Positions 47,069-58,040 are shown, numbered from the stretch's first letter. The stretch: 64,000 nt of DNA from an uncultured Bacteroidota bacterium (GCA_902626585.1 CACOGA010000002.1:62001-126000); one strand, 5' to 3'. Numbers and translations are program-made. The notes: a model not told the origin generated them from the sequence alone.

Positions 47069-49591
47069 TGTTTTAGATTCCTTTTTATTCTGAATTTTAA
47101 TATTTAGTTCTTCCTTTCCTGAGGAATAATCGATGTTAATAATATCACCCTCATTAATCATAGAATTTAAAATTTCTGAAGCTATCAGGTCTTCAACATG
47201 TTTTTGTATGGTTCTTTTTAATGGACGAGCACCATATTTTTTATCATACCCTTTATCAGCGAGGAACTCTTTTGCTTTTTTTGATAGTTTTATTTTATAG
47301 CCTAACTCTTCAATCCTAGAATAAAGTTTGGATAGCTCTATTTCAATTATTTGATGAATATTTTCTTTGGATAGTGAATTAAAGATTATTACCTCATCAA
47401 TTCTATTTAAAAATTCAGGAGCAAATTTCTTCTGAAGGGAACTCATTATTGTTTTTCTGGTAAACGAATCTTCCTGAGATTTTTTTGCGGTAGTACCAAA
47501 TCCCACACCTGAACCAAAATCTTGAATTTTTTTAACCCCTATGTTTGAAGTCATTATAATTACACAATTAGTAAAGTCAATTTTTCTTCCTAAACTATCA
47601 GTTAAAAACCCATCATCTAAAACCTGTAAAAGCATGTTAAATATATCAGGATGAGCTTTCTCAATTTCATCAAGTAAGACCACAGCGTAAGGCTTTCTTC
47701 TTATCTTTTCGGTTAATTGTCCTCCATCTTCATATCCTACATATCCTGGTGGTGCACCTATCAATCTAGACACAGCAAATTTTTCCATATATTCACTCAT
47801 ATCAACTCTTATAAGGGCTTCTTCACTGTCAAATAGCTCTTTAGCAAGAGTTTTAGCTAATTGGGTCTTACCAACACCAGTTTGTCCAAGGAAAATGAAA
47901 GAACCAATTGGTTTTTTTGGATCTTTTAATCCTGCTCTGTTTCTCTGAATGGACTTTACCACTTTTTCTATTGCTTTATCTTGACCAATGATGCTTTCTT
48001 TAACCAATGATGTAAGTTTTGAAAGTTTATTGCTCTCAGATTGTTTAAGTTTATTTAAGGGTATTCCTGTCATCATTGAAACAACATCTGCAATACTTTC
48101 CTCATTAACAATTTCTTTATTCTTTTTACACTCTTCTTCCCATTGATTTTGAGCAATATTAAGCTTATTTTCAACAATCTTTTCTTTGTCTCTGAAGCTT
48201 GCTGCCTGCTCATATTTCTGATTCTTAACAGCGTTATTTTTATTTAGTTTTACATCTTCTAATTCTTTTTCAAGATCTTCAATGTGATGGGGTACATCAA
48301 GGTTAGTTAGGTGAACTCTTGATCCTGCTTCGTCAAGTGCATCGATGGCTTTGTCCGGAAGATGTCTGTCAGTCATGTATCTAGAGGTTAATTTTACACA
48401 AGCTAAAAGAGCTTCATCTGTGTAGATAACATTATGATGATCTTCATATTTATCTTTAATATTCTTTAAAATTTCTAACGTCTCTTCTTCATTGGTTTGC
48501 TCGACAATAATTTTTTGGAATCTTCTTTCTAATGCACCATCTTTTTCAATGGAATTTCTATATTCATCAAGTGTTGTTGCCCCGATACATTGAATAGTTC
48601 CTCTAGCGAGTGCTGGTTTAAACATATTGGAAGCATCAAGACTGCCAGTCGCACCACCAGCACCAACAATAGTATGTATCTCATCAATGAATAGAATAAT
48701 TTCAGAATTTTTCTCTAGCTCATTCATTACAGCCTTCATTCTTTCTTCAAATTGCCCTCGATATTTAGTGCCTGCAACTAAACTAGCTAGGTCTAATGAG
48801 ATTATTCTTTTATTGTATAGAACACGTGAAACCTTTTTCTTAATTATTCTTATTGCTAAGCCTTCAGCAATTGCTGATTTACCAACACCTGGTTCACCGA
48901 TCAATAATGGATTATTTTTTTTTCTTCTGCTCAAAATTTGAGAGACCCTTTGGATTTCGATGTCTCTTCCGATAATTGGATCAAGTTCATCATTTTCAGC
49001 CATATTAGTCAGATCTTTACCAAAATTGTCTAATACAGGCGTTTTTGATTTACTCGAACTTTTCGATTTTGATGATTTAGTAGGTTTTATTTCTTCAAAT
49101 TCTGAAGATTCAGGATTTTCGGTTGATTCACTAGAAAAATCATCTTTTCCTATAATAGATTTGTACTCATCTTTTACCACATTATAATTGATATCCATAT
49201 TATTGAAAATTTTTGTGGTGGGATCATTTTCATTTCTTAGGATACATAATAGCAAATGTGCTGTGTTAATTATAGAACTTTGGAAAAGCTTAGCCTCTAA
49301 AAAGGTTGTTTTAAGAGCACGTTCAGCTTGTCTGGTAAGATGAAGATTTTTTTTTGATGACTCTTTAATTTCACTATCAAAGTTAGTAGGATTTAATGAT
49401 TCAATTTTACGTCTTAATTCATTCAAATCAATCCCAAGAAAGTTTAATATATCAATTGCTTTACCCTCTCCATTTCTTATTAAACCGAGAACTAAGTGTT
49501 CAGTTCCTATAAAGTCGTGGCCTAACCGCAAAGCTTCTTCTTTGCTGTATGTTATAACATCCTTTACCCGGGGTGAAAAATTATCATCCAT
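47057..49591 (-). CDS. clpC: ATP-dependent Clp protease ATP-binding subunit ClpC
   Basis: An 844-residue Hsp100 unfoldase. The Clp N domain has two repeats (FSPRVKDVITYSKEEALRLGHDFIGTEHLVLGLI and NLHLTRQAERALKTTFLEA). A serine- and lysine-rich linker (about 160-190) follows. AAA1 Walker A is GEPGVGKSAIAEG near 238 and AAA2 Walker A is GQTGVGKTQLAKT near 573. Between them a UVR-like coiled segment (KYEQAASFRDKEK) marks ClpC. GVGFGT carries the VGF tripeptide expected to dock ClpP, so it should feed the protease. It diverges from gyrA. Confidence 0.95.
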   Translation of the reverse strand: MDDNFSPRVKDVITYSKEEALRLGHDFIGTEHLVLGLIRNGEGKAIDILNFLGIDLNELRRKIESLNPTNFDSEIKESSKKNLHLTRQAERALKTTFLEAKLFQSSIINTAHLLLCILRNENDPTTKIFNNMDINYNVVKDEYKSIIGKDDFSSESTENPESSEFEEIKPTKSSKSKSSSKSKTPVLDNFGKDLTNMAENDELDPIIGRDIEIQRVSQILSRRKKNNPLLIGEPGVGKSAIAEGLAIRIIKKKVSRVLYNKRIISLDLASLVAGTKYRGQFEERMKAVMNELEKNSEIILFIDEIHTIVGAGGATGSLDASNMFKPALARGTIQCIGATTLDEYRNSIEKDGALERRFQKIIVEQTNEEETLEILKNIKDKYEDHHNVIYTDEALLACVKLTSRYMTDRHLPDKAIDALDEAGSRVHLTNLDVPHHIEDLEKELEDVKLNKNNAVKNQKYEQAASFRDKEKIVENKLNIAQNQWEEECKKNKEIVNEESIADVVSMMTGIPLNKLKQSESNKLSKLTSLVKESIIGQDKAIEKVVKSIQRNRAGLKDPKKPIGSFIFLGQTGVGKTQLAKTLAKELFDSEEALIRVDMSEYMEKFAVSRLIGAPPGYVGYEDGGQLTEKIRRKPYAVVLLDEIEKAHPDIFNMLLQVLDDGFLTDSLGRKIDFTNCVIIMTSNIGVKKIQDFGSGVGFGTTAKKSQEDSFTRKTIMSSLQKKFAPEFLNRIDEVIIFNSLSKENIHQIIEIELSKLYSRIEELGYKIKLSKKAKEFLADKGYDKKYGARPLKRTIQKHVEDLIASEILNSMINEGDIINIDYSSGKEELNIKIQNKKESKTSKK

Positions 49592-49727
49592 AAATATAAT
49601 TTATGTAAAAATAATCATAAAGATTTTTTAAAACAATAGTATTCCTCTAAAATTAATGAGCTAAAAATTGTTAATAAGTAGTAGAGTTAAGCACCAATTT
49701 TTATCTAAAAAAATCTAGGTAAATTCA

Positions 49728-49735
49728 TATATTTG
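49728..49735 (+). promoter_or_regulatory. candidate -7 promoter element for gyrA
   Basis: TATATTTG exactly matches TAnnTTTG, 41 bases upstream of the gyrA ATG in the 185-base divergent region shared with clpC. No exact match was seen for clpC on the other strand. Confidence 0.5.
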
Positions 49736-49776
49736 TTTCTTACTATTTATATGATATAATTAAACTAATTTTTATT

Positions 49777-52281
49777 ATGAATGACGGAGAAAAATTAATA
49801 CCAATTAACATAGAAGATGAAATGAAATCTGCATACATTGATTACTCAATGTCTGTAATTGTTTCCCGTGCCCTTCCTGACGTCAGAGATGGTTTAAAAC
49901 CTGTACACAGAAGGGTGCTTTATGGTATGCATGATTTAGGAGTTAAAGCAACCTCTGCTCACAAAAAATCAGCAAGAATTGTTGGGGAAGTAATGGGAAA
50001 ATATCACCCTCACGGTGATTCCGCCATCTATGATACTATGGTTAGAATGGCTCAAGATTGGAGTTTAAGATATATGCTTGTTGACGGTCAGGGAAATTTT
50101 GGTTCTGTTGATGGTGATAGTCCTGCTGCCATGAGATATACTGAGGCCAGAATGCAAAGAATTTCTGAGGAAATGCTCTCAGATATCGAAAAAGATACGG
50201 TTGATTACAAATTAAATTTTGATGATACATTAAAAGAACCTACTGTTTTACCAACAAAAATTCCCGCATTGCTAGTGAATGGCGCATCTGGAATAGCAGT
50301 TGGTATGGCAACAAACATCCCTCCTCATAATTTAACAGAAGTTATAGATGGAACTTTAGAATATATAAAAGATAATTCCATTGATATTGATGGTTTAATG
50401 CAACATGTTAAAGCTCCTGACTTTCCTACTGGAGGAATTATACACGGTTACGATGGTGTAAAGGAGGCTTTTCACACTGGAAGGGGTAAGGTTGTGATGC
50501 GTGGTAAAGCCGAAATAGAAGAGGTTGATGGAAAGGAATCAATTATTGTAACCGAAATTCCGTATCAGGTAAATAAAGCTGATATGATAAAAAAAATTGC
50601 AGATTTAGTTAACGATAAAAAATTAGAAGGGATTTCCACTATAAGAGATGAATCTGACCGAAATGGAATGAGAATCGTATTTGTATTAAAAAGAGATGCC
50701 ATTCCCAATATTGTATTAAATAAGCTGTTTAAATATAGCCCGCTTCAGTCATCTTTCAGTGTCAATAATATAGCACTTGTGAAAGGAAGACCACAAATGC
50801 TAAATCTTAAAGATATGATTAAACATTTTGTTGATCATAGACATGACGTAGTTGTAAGAAGAACAAAGTTTGAATTAAAGAAGGCAGAGGATAGATGTCA
50901 TATACTGGAGGGTTTAATAATTGCATCTGATAATATTGATGAAGTAATAGCATTAATTAAAGCATCAAAAAATGCTGAAGATGCTAGAGATAACTTAATC
51001 AAAAAGTTTAAGCTTTCTGAAATACAAGCAAAGGCAATTGTAGAGATGCGACTAAGGCAACTGACCGGTTTAGAGCAAGATAAGCTCAGAAATGAGTATG
51101 AAGAAATTAAAAAGTTAATTGAAGATTTAAAGGACATTCTATCTGATGAAAGCAGAAGAATGAGTATTATTTCTGATGAACTTTTAGAAATAAAAGAAAA
51201 ATACGGAGATGATCGAAGATCAAAAATCGAATACTCGGGTGGTGATCTTTCGATTGAAGATATGATCCCAGACGAAAAAGTAGTGATTACTATTTCTCAT
51301 GCTGGATACATTAAAAGAACCTCTCTTGATGAATATAAAGTACAAAATAGAGGTGGGGTTGGCCAAAAAGCATCAACTACAAGGAATGAAGATTTTCTTG
51401 AAGATTTGTTCGTTGGAACTAATCATCAATATATGTTGTTTTTTACCCAAAAAGGCAAGTGCTTTTGGATGAGGGTTTATGAAATTCCTGAAGGCAGTAA
51501 GACATCAAAAGGAAGAGCAATACAGAACTTGATAAATATTGAACAAGATGACAAGGTAAAAGCATTCATCTGTACTAAAGATCTAAAAGATGATGAGTAC
51601 ATCAATAATCACTATGTGATAATGGCAACAAAAAGAGGTCAGGTGAAAAAGACATCTTTAGAGCAATATTCAAGACCGCGTGTAAATGGAATAAATGCAA
51701 TAACTATCAAGGAGGATGATGAATTGCTTGAAGCTAAATTAACAGATGGAAATAGTCAAGTTATGCTTGCTTTAAAATCTGGGAAAGCTATTAGATTTGA
51801 AGAAGCAAAAACAAGACCTATGGGAAGAAATGCCTCTGGAGTTAGAGGTATTAGGCTTCAACATGATAAAGATGAAGTAATAGGAATGGTTGCTGTAAAC
51901 GATATGGAAAGCAATATATTAGTAGTTAGCTCAAATGGATACGGAAAAAGATCACGTCTCGAAGATTACAGAGTAACTAACCGAGGTGGTAAAGGGGTTA
52001 AAACTATCTCTATCACAGAAAAAACAGGTGATTTAGTGGCTATCAAAAATGTAGATGACTCTAATGGGTTAATGATAATAAACAAATCAGGAATAGCTAT
52101 TAGAATGGCAGTTGAAGATTTAAGGGTTATGGGGCGTGCTACTCAAGGAGTAAAACTAATAAATATTAAAGATGGTGACTCTATAGCTGCAGTAGCTAAA
52201 GTGATTCATGAAAAAGATGAGGATCAGCATGATGAAGAACTTGAATCTAACGAGGAAAACAATACAAATTCAGAACAATGA
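49777..52281 (+). CDS. gyrA: DNA gyrase subunit A
   Basis: An 834-residue type II topoisomerase breakage-reunion subunit. It starts with [37 protein letters not shown]; the catalytic tyrosine is in [10 protein letters not shown] (Y121). The quinolone-region residues equivalent to E. coli Ser83 and Asp87 are unchanged (S82, D86 in [10 protein letters not shown]). The C-terminal domain has six-blade type repeats such as [11 protein letters not shown] and [12 protein letters not shown], so the GyrA box (QRRGGKG) is altered. An acidic tail ([15 protein letters not shown]) ends the protein. The stop overlaps the start of the TPR gene. Confidence 0.96.
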   Translation: MNDGEKLIPINIEDEMKSAYIDYSMSVIVSRALPDVRDGLKPVHRRVLYGMHDLGVKATSAHKKSARIVGEVMGKYHPHGDSAIYDTMVRMAQDWSLRYMLVDGQGNFGSVDGDSPAAMRYTEARMQRISEEMLSDIEKDTVDYKLNFDDTLKEPTVLPTKIPALLVNGASGIAVGMATNIPPHNLTEVIDGTLEYIKDNSIDIDGLMQHVKAPDFPTGGIIHGYDGVKEAFHTGRGKVVMRGKAEIEEVDGKESIIVTEIPYQVNKADMIKKIADLVNDKKLEGISTIRDESDRNGMRIVFVLKRDAIPNIVLNKLFKYSPLQSSFSVNNIALVKGRPQMLNLKDMIKHFVDHRHDVVVRRTKFELKKAEDRCHILEGLIIASDNIDEVIALIKASKNAEDARDNLIKKFKLSEIQAKAIVEMRLRQLTGLEQDKLRNEYEEIKKLIEDLKDILSDESRRMSIISDELLEIKEKYGDDRRSKIEYSGGDLSIEDMIPDEKVVITISHAGYIKRTSLDEYKVQNRGGVGQKASTTRNEDFLEDLFVGTNHQYMLFFTQKGKCFWMRVYEIPEGSKTSKGRAIQNLINIEQDDKVKAFICTKDLKDDEYINNHYVIMATKRGQVKKTSLEQYSRPRVNGINAITIKEDDELLEAKLTDGNSQVMLALKSGKAIRFEEAKTRPMGRNASGVRGIRLQHDKDEVIGMVAVNDMESNILVVSSNGYGKRSRLEDYRVTNRGGKGVKTISITEKTGDLVAIKNVDDSNGLMIINKSGIAIRMAVEDLRVMGRATQGVKLINIKDGDSIAAVAKVIHEKDEDQHDEELESNEENNTNSEQ

Positions 52282-53552
52282 AAAAAATTATATTATCTCT
52301 AATAGTCTTTTGTTTATTTCAACTGAGTTATTCTCAAAAAAAAGAACTTAAAACAATTGAAAAGCAGATCAAATCAGAAGAATATGAAAATGCTTTAAAT
52401 ACAATCAATTCAATTAAAAGTCTTGTGGACTCGTCTGACGATAAGATAAAGGCTAGGTATTATTATTTGAAGGGAATGGCTAGATATCAAAACGGAAATG
52501 GTTCATTTGAGAATAAATTATTGAGTATTGATGATTTTAATGAAGTAAAAGAAATTGAGTTGTCAGGTTCTAAAATATATACAATTAAAGTTGACGATAT
52601 TTTTACTGAACTGTTTAATTCATTTGTTAACGACTCAAGATCTGCACTTGACAATAAAAATTATGAAAAATCTTATAAAAATTTAGAAGCTGCATATAAT
52701 GTTTCGAAAAAAGATACTTTATACCTATATAACGCCGCTTTAGTTGCCACAGAAGCCAAAGATTATAAAGTAGCATTGGACTTTTATGAAGAATTGATTA
52801 ACCTAAAATACTCAGGTGTTTCTATGAATTATTACGCAGTAGAAAAGGAATCTGGAAAAGAGCAAGTCTTTCAAGATGAAAAGTCAAGAAATTTCTCTGT
52901 TGATGTTATCGGAACCCACGAGGCTCCAAGGGATGAGATGGCTGAATCTGTTGAAATTGACATTCTTAGGTCTATGGCTGCCATATATAAAACTCAAGAA
53001 GAGTATGATAAGTCAATTATTTATCTGGACTTAGCAAAAAAAATAGATGAAAATGATATAAATCTAATTCTCCTTGAATCTAATGTAAGATGGGAAATGG
53101 GGGAGGTTGATGAATACCAGAAACTAATTTCAAAGGCTCTTGAAATTGAACCAGATAATGTAGACCTTGTTTTCAATTTAGGTGTTGTAAATGCAGACAA
53201 AGGTAATTTTGATGATGCCATCGGATATTATAACAAGGCCATTGAAATTGATCCAAATTACACAAAAGCATATCTAAATGCTGCAGCTTTAATTCTTGAA
53301 AAAGAAGGTCCGATGATAGAAGAAATGAATTCACTTGGAATGTCTACAGCTGATTACAACAGATATGATGAGTTAAAAATTGAAAGAGAAAATCTCTATA
53401 AAAGTGCTATACCATACCTCGAGGAAGTTTACAACCTAGAAAATGACAACCTGAATGCAGCTAGAACTTTAAAGAACATCTTTTCAGCTCTGGGAGATAC
53501 AGATTCAGAAAATAAGTATAAGGTAATAGTAGCTGAGTTAGAAAATAACTGA
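52278..53552 (+). CDS. exported tetratricopeptide-repeat protein
   Basis: A 424-residue protein with a signal peptide ([20 protein letters not shown]) and several TPR-like helical pairs. The clearest are [27 protein letters not shown] near residues 135-160 and the tandem [48 protein letters not shown] near 290-340. It is likely a periplasmic or outer-membrane scaffold; partners are not evident. Its start overlaps the gyrA stop (ATGA), which is usual in flavobacteria. The stop abuts the convergent NlpC/P60 gene with no gap (TGATTA). Confidence 0.8.
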   Translation: MKKIILSLIVFCLFQLSYSQKKELKTIEKQIKSEEYENALNTINSIKSLVDSSDDKIKARYYYLKGMARYQNGNGSFENKLLSIDDFNEVKEIELSGSKIYTIKVDDIFTELFNSFVNDSRSALDNKNYEKSYKNLEAAYNVSKKDTLYLYNAALVATEAKDYKVALDFYEELINLKYSGVSMNYYAVEKESGKEQVFQDEKSRNFSVDVIGTHEAPRDEMAESVEIDILRSMAAIYKTQEEYDKSIIYLDLAKKIDENDINLILLESNVRWEMGEVDEYQKLISKALEIEPDNVDLVFNLGVVNADKGNFDDAIGYYNKAIEIDPNYTKAYLNAAALILEKEGPMIEEMNSLGMSTADYNRYDELKIERENLYKSAIPYLEEVYNLENDNLNAARTLKNIFSALGDTDSENKYKVIVAELENN

Positions 53553-54296
53553 TTATATTATCTTTTTAATATATCTAAGTGAATGGGTATGCCTATTTTC
53601 TTCGTTATTGTATATTCCCGTTTGGTCAATTCTGTCAATCCTAACTTTTCCGCTGGCATGTATAATATGATTGTCTTTTAGAATTATTCCAACATGAATA
53701 ATCTCATCGTTATCGTTGTGAAAAAAAGCAAGATCACCAGCCTCAGATTCTTCAATAAAGCTTAATGTAACTCCTTGATTAGCTTGTTCTTTTGCATCTC
53801 TAAGCAACTTATATCCATTAATTTTATAAACCATTTGTGTAAATCCAGAGCAATCAATCCCAAAAGGAGTTTTTCCACCCCATAAATATGGGGTGTGTAA
53901 GTAGAGTAGGGCTGTATTTACAATTGAATCTCTATTCTGGATTCCCGTAATTGAATTTCCATCGTATTTATGATTAAGAAGATTAACATTGGAAATATTT
54001 GAACCAATTGAAATAGTTATTAATTCTTTATTTTCATTTTCTATAAACTCAACCAAGTCACAGGAATATGTTGGGTTATCGGTTATGACATTATCGCTTT
54101 TATCGAGTTTTTTATATTGTTTTGAATCTATCCATCCCTCATAATTATCGAATTTAGATTTTATTTTTATCCATTTACCTTTTTCTTCAATAATTGTAAA
54201 TAAATCACCGTAAACTAATTGAGAAATCATTTCCGATTTATCTGAGTCAGATAATCTTACAGGTACAATACTTAAGTTGCATATACCTAAATCCAT
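53553..54296 (-). CDS. NlpC/P60-family peptidase with SH3-like domain
   Basis: A 247-residue protein. Residues 1-60 form an SH3b-like domain (GDLFTIIEEKGKWIKIKSKFDNYEGWID). The C-terminal half is an NlpC/P60 cysteine peptidase with catalytic cysteine in GIDCSGFTQ (C149) and histidines in HVGIILKDNHIIHASG (H201, H213). Such enzymes cut gamma-D-glutamyl links in muropeptides. There is no signal peptide, so it probably acts in the cytoplasm in murein recycling (YkfC-like). The gene is one base downstream of the thiolase gene on the same strand. Confidence 0.88.
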   Translation of the reverse strand: MDLGICNLSIVPVRLSDSDKSEMISQLVYGDLFTIIEEKGKWIKIKSKFDNYEGWIDSKQYKKLDKSDNVITDNPTYSCDLVEFIENENKELITISIGSNISNVNLLNHKYDGNSITGIQNRDSIVNTALLYLHTPYLWGGKTPFGIDCSGFTQMVYKINGYKLLRDAKEQANQGVTLSFIEESEAGDLAFFHNDNDEIIHVGIILKDNHIIHASGKVRIDRIDQTGIYNNEENRHTHSLRYIKKII

Positions 54297-54297
54297 A

Positions 54298-55473
54298 TTA
54301 AACCCTTATTTGAATAGACGATGCTCCACCACCTCCATTACAAATAGCTGCAACTCCATTTTTCTTTCCATTTTGATGTAAAGAGTGAATTAATGTAGTA
54401 AGTATTCTTGCGCCAGAACACCCAAGTGGATGGCCAAGAGAAACAGCTCCACCAGTTGTATTTACCTTATTAGGATCAATAGACAATATTTCAATATTAA
54501 CTAGAGGTACCATCGAAAAAGCTTCATTAATTTCAAACAAGTCAATATTGTTTAAGTCATCATTTGTTTTTCTTAGTAAATTCTCAATAGATTTGGCTGG
54601 GGCAATTGTAAACAAGTCTGGCGATGTAGCTGAATCATTATAACCAACTATTTCTGCAATTGGATTGATATTTAATTCGTTAGCTTTCTTTTTACTCATT
54701 AAAATTAGCATGGAAGCGCCATCACTAATTGGAGAAGAATTTGCTGCAGTTACAGAACCGTCTTTTACAAATGCCGGTTTAAGATTCGGAATCTTTTCAA
54801 AATTTACTTTGCTAATCTGCTCGTCCTGATCAATACATATTTCATTTCCCCTTTTATCCTTGTAATTTATAGGGATTATTTCATTTTTAAATAAACCATT
54901 TTTTGAAGAATTTATAGATCTATTATAAGAGGATATAGCGTAATTATCCTGTGACTCCCTTGAAATGCCATAGCCTGATGAACAATTATCGGCTAATACA
55001 CCCATTGATTCTTGACTGTAAACATCTGTAAGACCATCTGACATTAACCCATCAATAGTTGCGGAATTACCATACTTATTAGCTTTTCTCAAATTTAAAT
55101 AGTGAGGTGCATTACTCATGCTTTCAACTCCACCAGCAACAACTACTTCATTAATGCCTAGCTGAATCGACTGAGCAGCTAAATTAACGGCTTTTAAGCC
55201 TGATGAACATACTTTATTTACAGAGGAGCAGGGGATTTCAGGTTTTAATTTGGCCCCCAAAGCTATTTGTTTAGCTGGAGCTTGACCACAACCAGACTGT
55301 AACACATGCCCAACAATTAGCTCATCAATATCGTTTCTGTTTAAGTCGATTTTTGATAATGCTCCGTTTAAAGCATATACCCCTAACTCTACGGCTGAAA
55401 AATTTGATAAGGAGCCCATAAAACACCCAAGAGGAGTTCTTACTGCACTTACTATGACTACTTTGTTTTGCAT
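54298..55473 (-). CDS. acetyl-CoA C-acyltransferase (thiolase)
   Basis: A 391-residue thiolase. The nucleophilic cysteine is in SSVNKVCSSGLKAVNLA (about C89), the histidine in LFEINEAFSMVP and the second cysteine in GHPLGCSGARIL. All catalytic residues are present and the length is normal. Similarity to acetyl-CoA acetyltransferases suggests acetoacetyl-CoA formation or breakdown, though a role in beta-oxidation is possible. It is transcribed together with the NlpC/P60 gene and diverges from the HD-domain gene. Confidence 0.93.
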   Translation of the reverse strand: MQNKVVIVSAVRTPLGCFMGSLSNFSAVELGVYALNGALSKIDLNRNDIDELIVGHVLQSGCGQAPAKQIALGAKLKPEIPCSSVNKVCSSGLKAVNLAAQSIQLGINEVVVAGGVESMSNAPHYLNLRKANKYGNSATIDGLMSDGLTDVYSQESMGVLADNCSSGYGISRESQDNYAISSYNRSINSSKNGLFKNEIIPINYKDKRGNEICIDQDEQISKVNFEKIPNLKPAFVKDGSVTAANSSPISDGASMLILMSKKKANELNINPIAEIVGYNDSATSPDLFTIAPAKSIENLLRKTNDDLNNIDLFEINEAFSMVPLVNIEILSIDPNKVNTTGGAVSLGHPLGCSGARILTTLIHSLHQNGKKNGVAAICNGGGGASSIQIRV

Positions 55474-55553
55474 ATGTTTATTTTTTTAAAGTTAATAAAA
55501 ATATAAATTGTATTATGCTCTTAAATATTTAGTAAATTTATTCAATATAGATT

Positions 55554-57623
55554 ATGGGTAAACTATTTAACAGTATAAATAAAGGTTTTTCTAGAATATT
55601 TAGAGTTCTTTTATTTGTATTATCAGCATTTTTAATCATCTATTTTTTTCCTAAAAGTGGAAAATTTAAGTATAATTTTGAGAATGGCAGGCCTTGGCAA
55701 TCTGAAAATCTATATGCACCTTTTGATTTTGCAATTAAAAAGTCCAAAGAGGAAATTGATGATGAAGTTACTCAAGCAAAAATAAACACCCCATTATTCT
55801 TTGAGATTGACACATTATTACCAACTAATTCAAATAATCAACTCATTTCTCGAATTGAAGAATTAAAGAATGATTCACTATTTAATCTTTTTAATGAAGA
55901 TGAGGTGAAAAATATTAAAATTCAATCTTCTGAAATTATCAATGAAGTATATTCAAAAGGCTTACTGGAAGAAAATTTTGATTTTAAAGACAGTCAGTTA
56001 ATATCAATTTTGCTCGACAACAAACTAGTCATTTCAACATATTACAACAAATTAATTAAGCCTGAAGACTTAATAACCTTTGTCAATAATAAAATTATTG
56101 AAACTAACAATGAAACTTATAAATCTCAAATAATTTCATTAGTATTTGATGTTGTTACTCCTAATTTATTTTATGACAAATTACTTTCTGATGAATCAAT
56201 TAATGAGGCCACAATTAACATATCTCCCAACAGGGGTTTTATAGAAAAAGAAACATTAATAATTTCAAAAGGTGAGGTTGTTGAAGGGGAAAAGCTTTTA
56301 ATATTAGAATCTTTACGAAAAGAATATGAGGTCAATAGCTCATCTTTTTCTGATATCTACTTAATTATTTCAGCCTACTCTTTACTGGTTATTCTTTCAT
56401 TACTTATGATTGTACTTTTTATTAGGAAGTTTGAAAGAGATATATATGAAAACAATAATAAAATTGCTTTTGTTTATTTCAACATTACAATTATAATTTT
56501 AATAACTACTTGGGTTGTAGATGTAAGTTCAAATTACATTTATATAATACCATTATGTATTATTCCGCTACTTTTTAAGGCATTTTTTGATTCTAGAATT
56601 GCCTTTTTTATACATTCTGTTACTATTATGCTGTTAGGATTTGTTGTGCCTAACAGCTATGAGTTCATATTTTTAAATATAATTGCTGGAGTTGTAACAA
56701 TACTAACATCTGATAATATTTACAAGAGAGCTAATTTGTTTATTGCCGTTGCACAGATAACCTTGGTCTACATGCTAGCTTATTTTTCTTTTTACGTAAT
56801 TCAGGAAGGAAATATTGAAAATCTACCTCTTAATAATTTCTCTTTATTCATTTTATGTGGATTATTAACTTTATTTATATATCCACTTATATATATTTAT
56901 GAAAAGATGTTTGGATTAGTTTCAGACGTTTCTTTACTGGAGCTATCCGACACAAATTCAAATTTATTAAAAGAATTATCAAACAAAGCTCCAGGAACAT
57001 TTCATCATTCGATAAATGTTGCAAATCTTGCTGAGGCTTGTGCAAATAGAATTAATGCTAACGCATTATTGTCAAGGGTAGGAGCTTTACATCACGATAT
57101 TGGAAAAATTACTAATCCATCTTTTTTTACCGAAAATCAATTATCTGAACAAAATCCCCATGATAATATCCATTCAAAAGAAAGTGTTGATATCATTAAA
57201 CAACATGTTACTGATGGTGTTAAACTGGCAAAAAATGCAGGTGTTCCTGAAAGGATAATTGAATTTATAAAAACTCATCATGGAACTAATTTAATAGGAT
57301 ACTTTTATAACAAAGAGGTTAAGTTAGATCCTGAAATCAACAAAGCAGATTTTCGATATGATGGTCCGAAACCTTTTAGTGTTGAAATGGCGCTAGTCAT
57401 GATGTGTGATTCAGTTGAAGCGGCAGTCAAGAGTATCGATAAACCCGATAATGATAAGATAGATTCTTTCGTTGAAACAATTATCGATAAGCAAGTTGAA
57501 GATCAACAATTTGAAAATTGTGAGCTAACTTTTAAAAATATTTCAATTATCAAATCTGTTCTTAAAGAAAAATTGAAAAACATTTATCACATCAGGGTAA
57601 GTTACTCTGAGGCGAGTAATTAA
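55554..57623 (+). CDS. 7TM-HD-family phosphohydrolase (PgpH-like)
   Basis: A 689-residue membrane protein. One N-terminal helix (about 18-34) is followed by a ~230-residue extracytoplasmic domain with SPNRGFIEKETLIISKGEVV, seven membrane helices between about 265 and 450, and a cytoplasmic HD domain with HHSINVANLAEACANRI, GALHHDIGKI and FIKTHHGTNLIGYFY. This layout matches 7TM receptors with intracellular HD hydrolase. Relatives in Firmicutes (PgpH) degrade cyclic di-AMP; the substrate here is inferred. It starts with ATG and is the last gene before the tRNA cluster. Confidence 0.88.
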   Translation: MGKLFNSINKGFSRIFRVLLFVLSAFLIIYFFPKSGKFKYNFENGRPWQSENLYAPFDFAIKKSKEEIDDEVTQAKINTPLFFEIDTLLPTNSNNQLISRIEELKNDSLFNLFNEDEVKNIKIQSSEIINEVYSKGLLEENFDFKDSQLISILLDNKLVISTYYNKLIKPEDLITFVNNKIIETNNETYKSQIISLVFDVVTPNLFYDKLLSDESINEATINISPNRGFIEKETLIISKGEVVEGEKLLILESLRKEYEVNSSSFSDIYLIISAYSLLVILSLLMIVLFIRKFERDIYENNNKIAFVYFNITIIILITTWVVDVSSNYIYIIPLCIIPLLFKAFFDSRIAFFIHSVTIMLLGFVVPNSYEFIFLNIIAGVVTILTSDNIYKRANLFIAVAQITLVYMLAYFSFYVIQEGNIENLPLNNFSLFILCGLLTLFIYPLIYIYEKMFGLVSDVSLLELSDTNSNLLKELSNKAPGTFHHSINVANLAEACANRINANALLSRVGALHHDIGKITNPSFFTENQLSEQNPHDNIHSKESVDIIKQHVTDGVKLAKNAGVPERIIEFIKTHHGTNLIGYFYNKEVKLDPEINKADFRYDGPKPFSVEMALVMMCDSVEAAVKSIDKPDNDKIDSFVETIIDKQVEDQQFENCELTFKNISIIKSVLKEKLKNIYHIRVSYSEASN

Positions 57624-57667
57624 AAAAAAATCAGATATAGTTGCGTTGTTATTAATGAAAAACTATT

Positions 57668-57697
57668 TTTGCAACCGCATTTTATTAAATACTTTTA
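57668..57697 (+). promoter_or_regulatory. candidate promoter of the tRNA operon
   Basis: TTTG (57668-57671) and TACTTTTA (57690-57697) are separated by 18 bases, as expected for a -33/-7 pair; the -7 has one mismatch to TAnnTTTG. It ends seven bases before tRNA-Ser. Confidence 0.5.
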
Positions 57698-57704
57698 GAG
57701 TATT

Positions 57705-57791
57705 GGAGAGGTGCCAGAGTGGTAATGGAGCAGATTGCTAATCTGTCGACGTGCAAACGTCGCCAGGGTTCGAATCCCTGTCTCTCCGCCA
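57705..57791 (+). tRNA. tRNA-Ser (GCT anticodon)
   Basis: A class II tRNA with a long variable arm (GTCGACGTGCAAACGTCGCC). The acceptor stem GGAGAGG pairs with TCTCTCC (one G-U), GGTTCGAATCC is the T arm, and the anticodon loop reads GCT for AGC/AGT serine codons. The 3' CCA appears encoded: discriminator G at 57788 is followed by CCA at 57789-57791. Confidence 0.95.
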
Positions 57792-57794
57792 TCT

Positions 57795-57869
57795 CGGGGT
57801 GTAGCGTAGCCCGGTTATCGCGCCGCGTTTGGGACGCGGAGGTCGCAGGTTCGAATCCTGCCACCCCGA
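57795..57869 (+). tRNA. tRNA-Pro (TGG anticodon)
   Basis: Acceptor stem CGGGGTG pairs with CACCCCG, the anticodon arm CCGCG-TTTGGGA-CGCGG shows TGG, and the T arm is GCAGGTTCGAATCCTGC. The discriminator A is followed by CAT, so CCA is not encoded. It lies three bases after the encoded CCA of tRNA-Ser. Confidence 0.95.
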
Positions 57870-57883
57870 CATAAATTTAGCTA

Positions 57884-57957
57884 GGTCGCGTAGCTCAGCT
57901 GGATAGAGCATCTGCCTTCTAAGCAGACGGTCAAAGGTTCGAATCCTTTCGCGATCA
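57884..57957 (+). tRNA. tRNA-Arg (TCT anticodon)
   Basis: Acceptor stem GGTCGCG pairs with CGCGATC (one G-U), the D arm is GCTCAGCTGGATAGAGC, the anticodon loop CTTCTAA shows TCT for AGA/AGG codons, and the T arm is AAAGGTTCGAATCCTTT. The discriminator A is followed by CTT, so CCA is not encoded. It is the last tRNA before a terminator. Confidence 0.95.
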
Positions 57958-57963
57958 CTTTTA

Positions 57964-57992
57964 TAAACCTCAACAATTTGTTGAGGTTTATT
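57964..57992 (+). terminator. intrinsic terminator of the tRNA operon
   Basis: TAAACCTCAAC (57964-57974) and GTTGAGGTTTA (57980-57990) form a perfect 11-base-pair stem with an AATTT loop, followed by a T-rich tract (TTCTTTTGTTTATTTTG). It lies six bases after tRNA-Arg. Confidence 0.85.
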
Positions 57993-58032
57993 CTTTTGTT
58001 TATTTTGCTTACTCTTTCGAACAAACATTTAA

Positions 58033-58040
58033 TAATTTTG
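58033..58040 (+). promoter_or_regulatory. candidate -7 promoter element for the susC operon
   Basis: TAATTTTG exactly matches TAnnTTTG, 26 bases before the susC ATG. A TTTG at 58004-58007 lies 25 bases upstream, slightly longer than the usual spacing. Confidence 0.45.

Noticed and set aside
57738-58028. 96-residue minus-strand ORF with WQDSNLRPPRPKRG-like segments
   Set aside because: It is the antisense translation of the three tRNA genes, a well-known spurious protein in databases.
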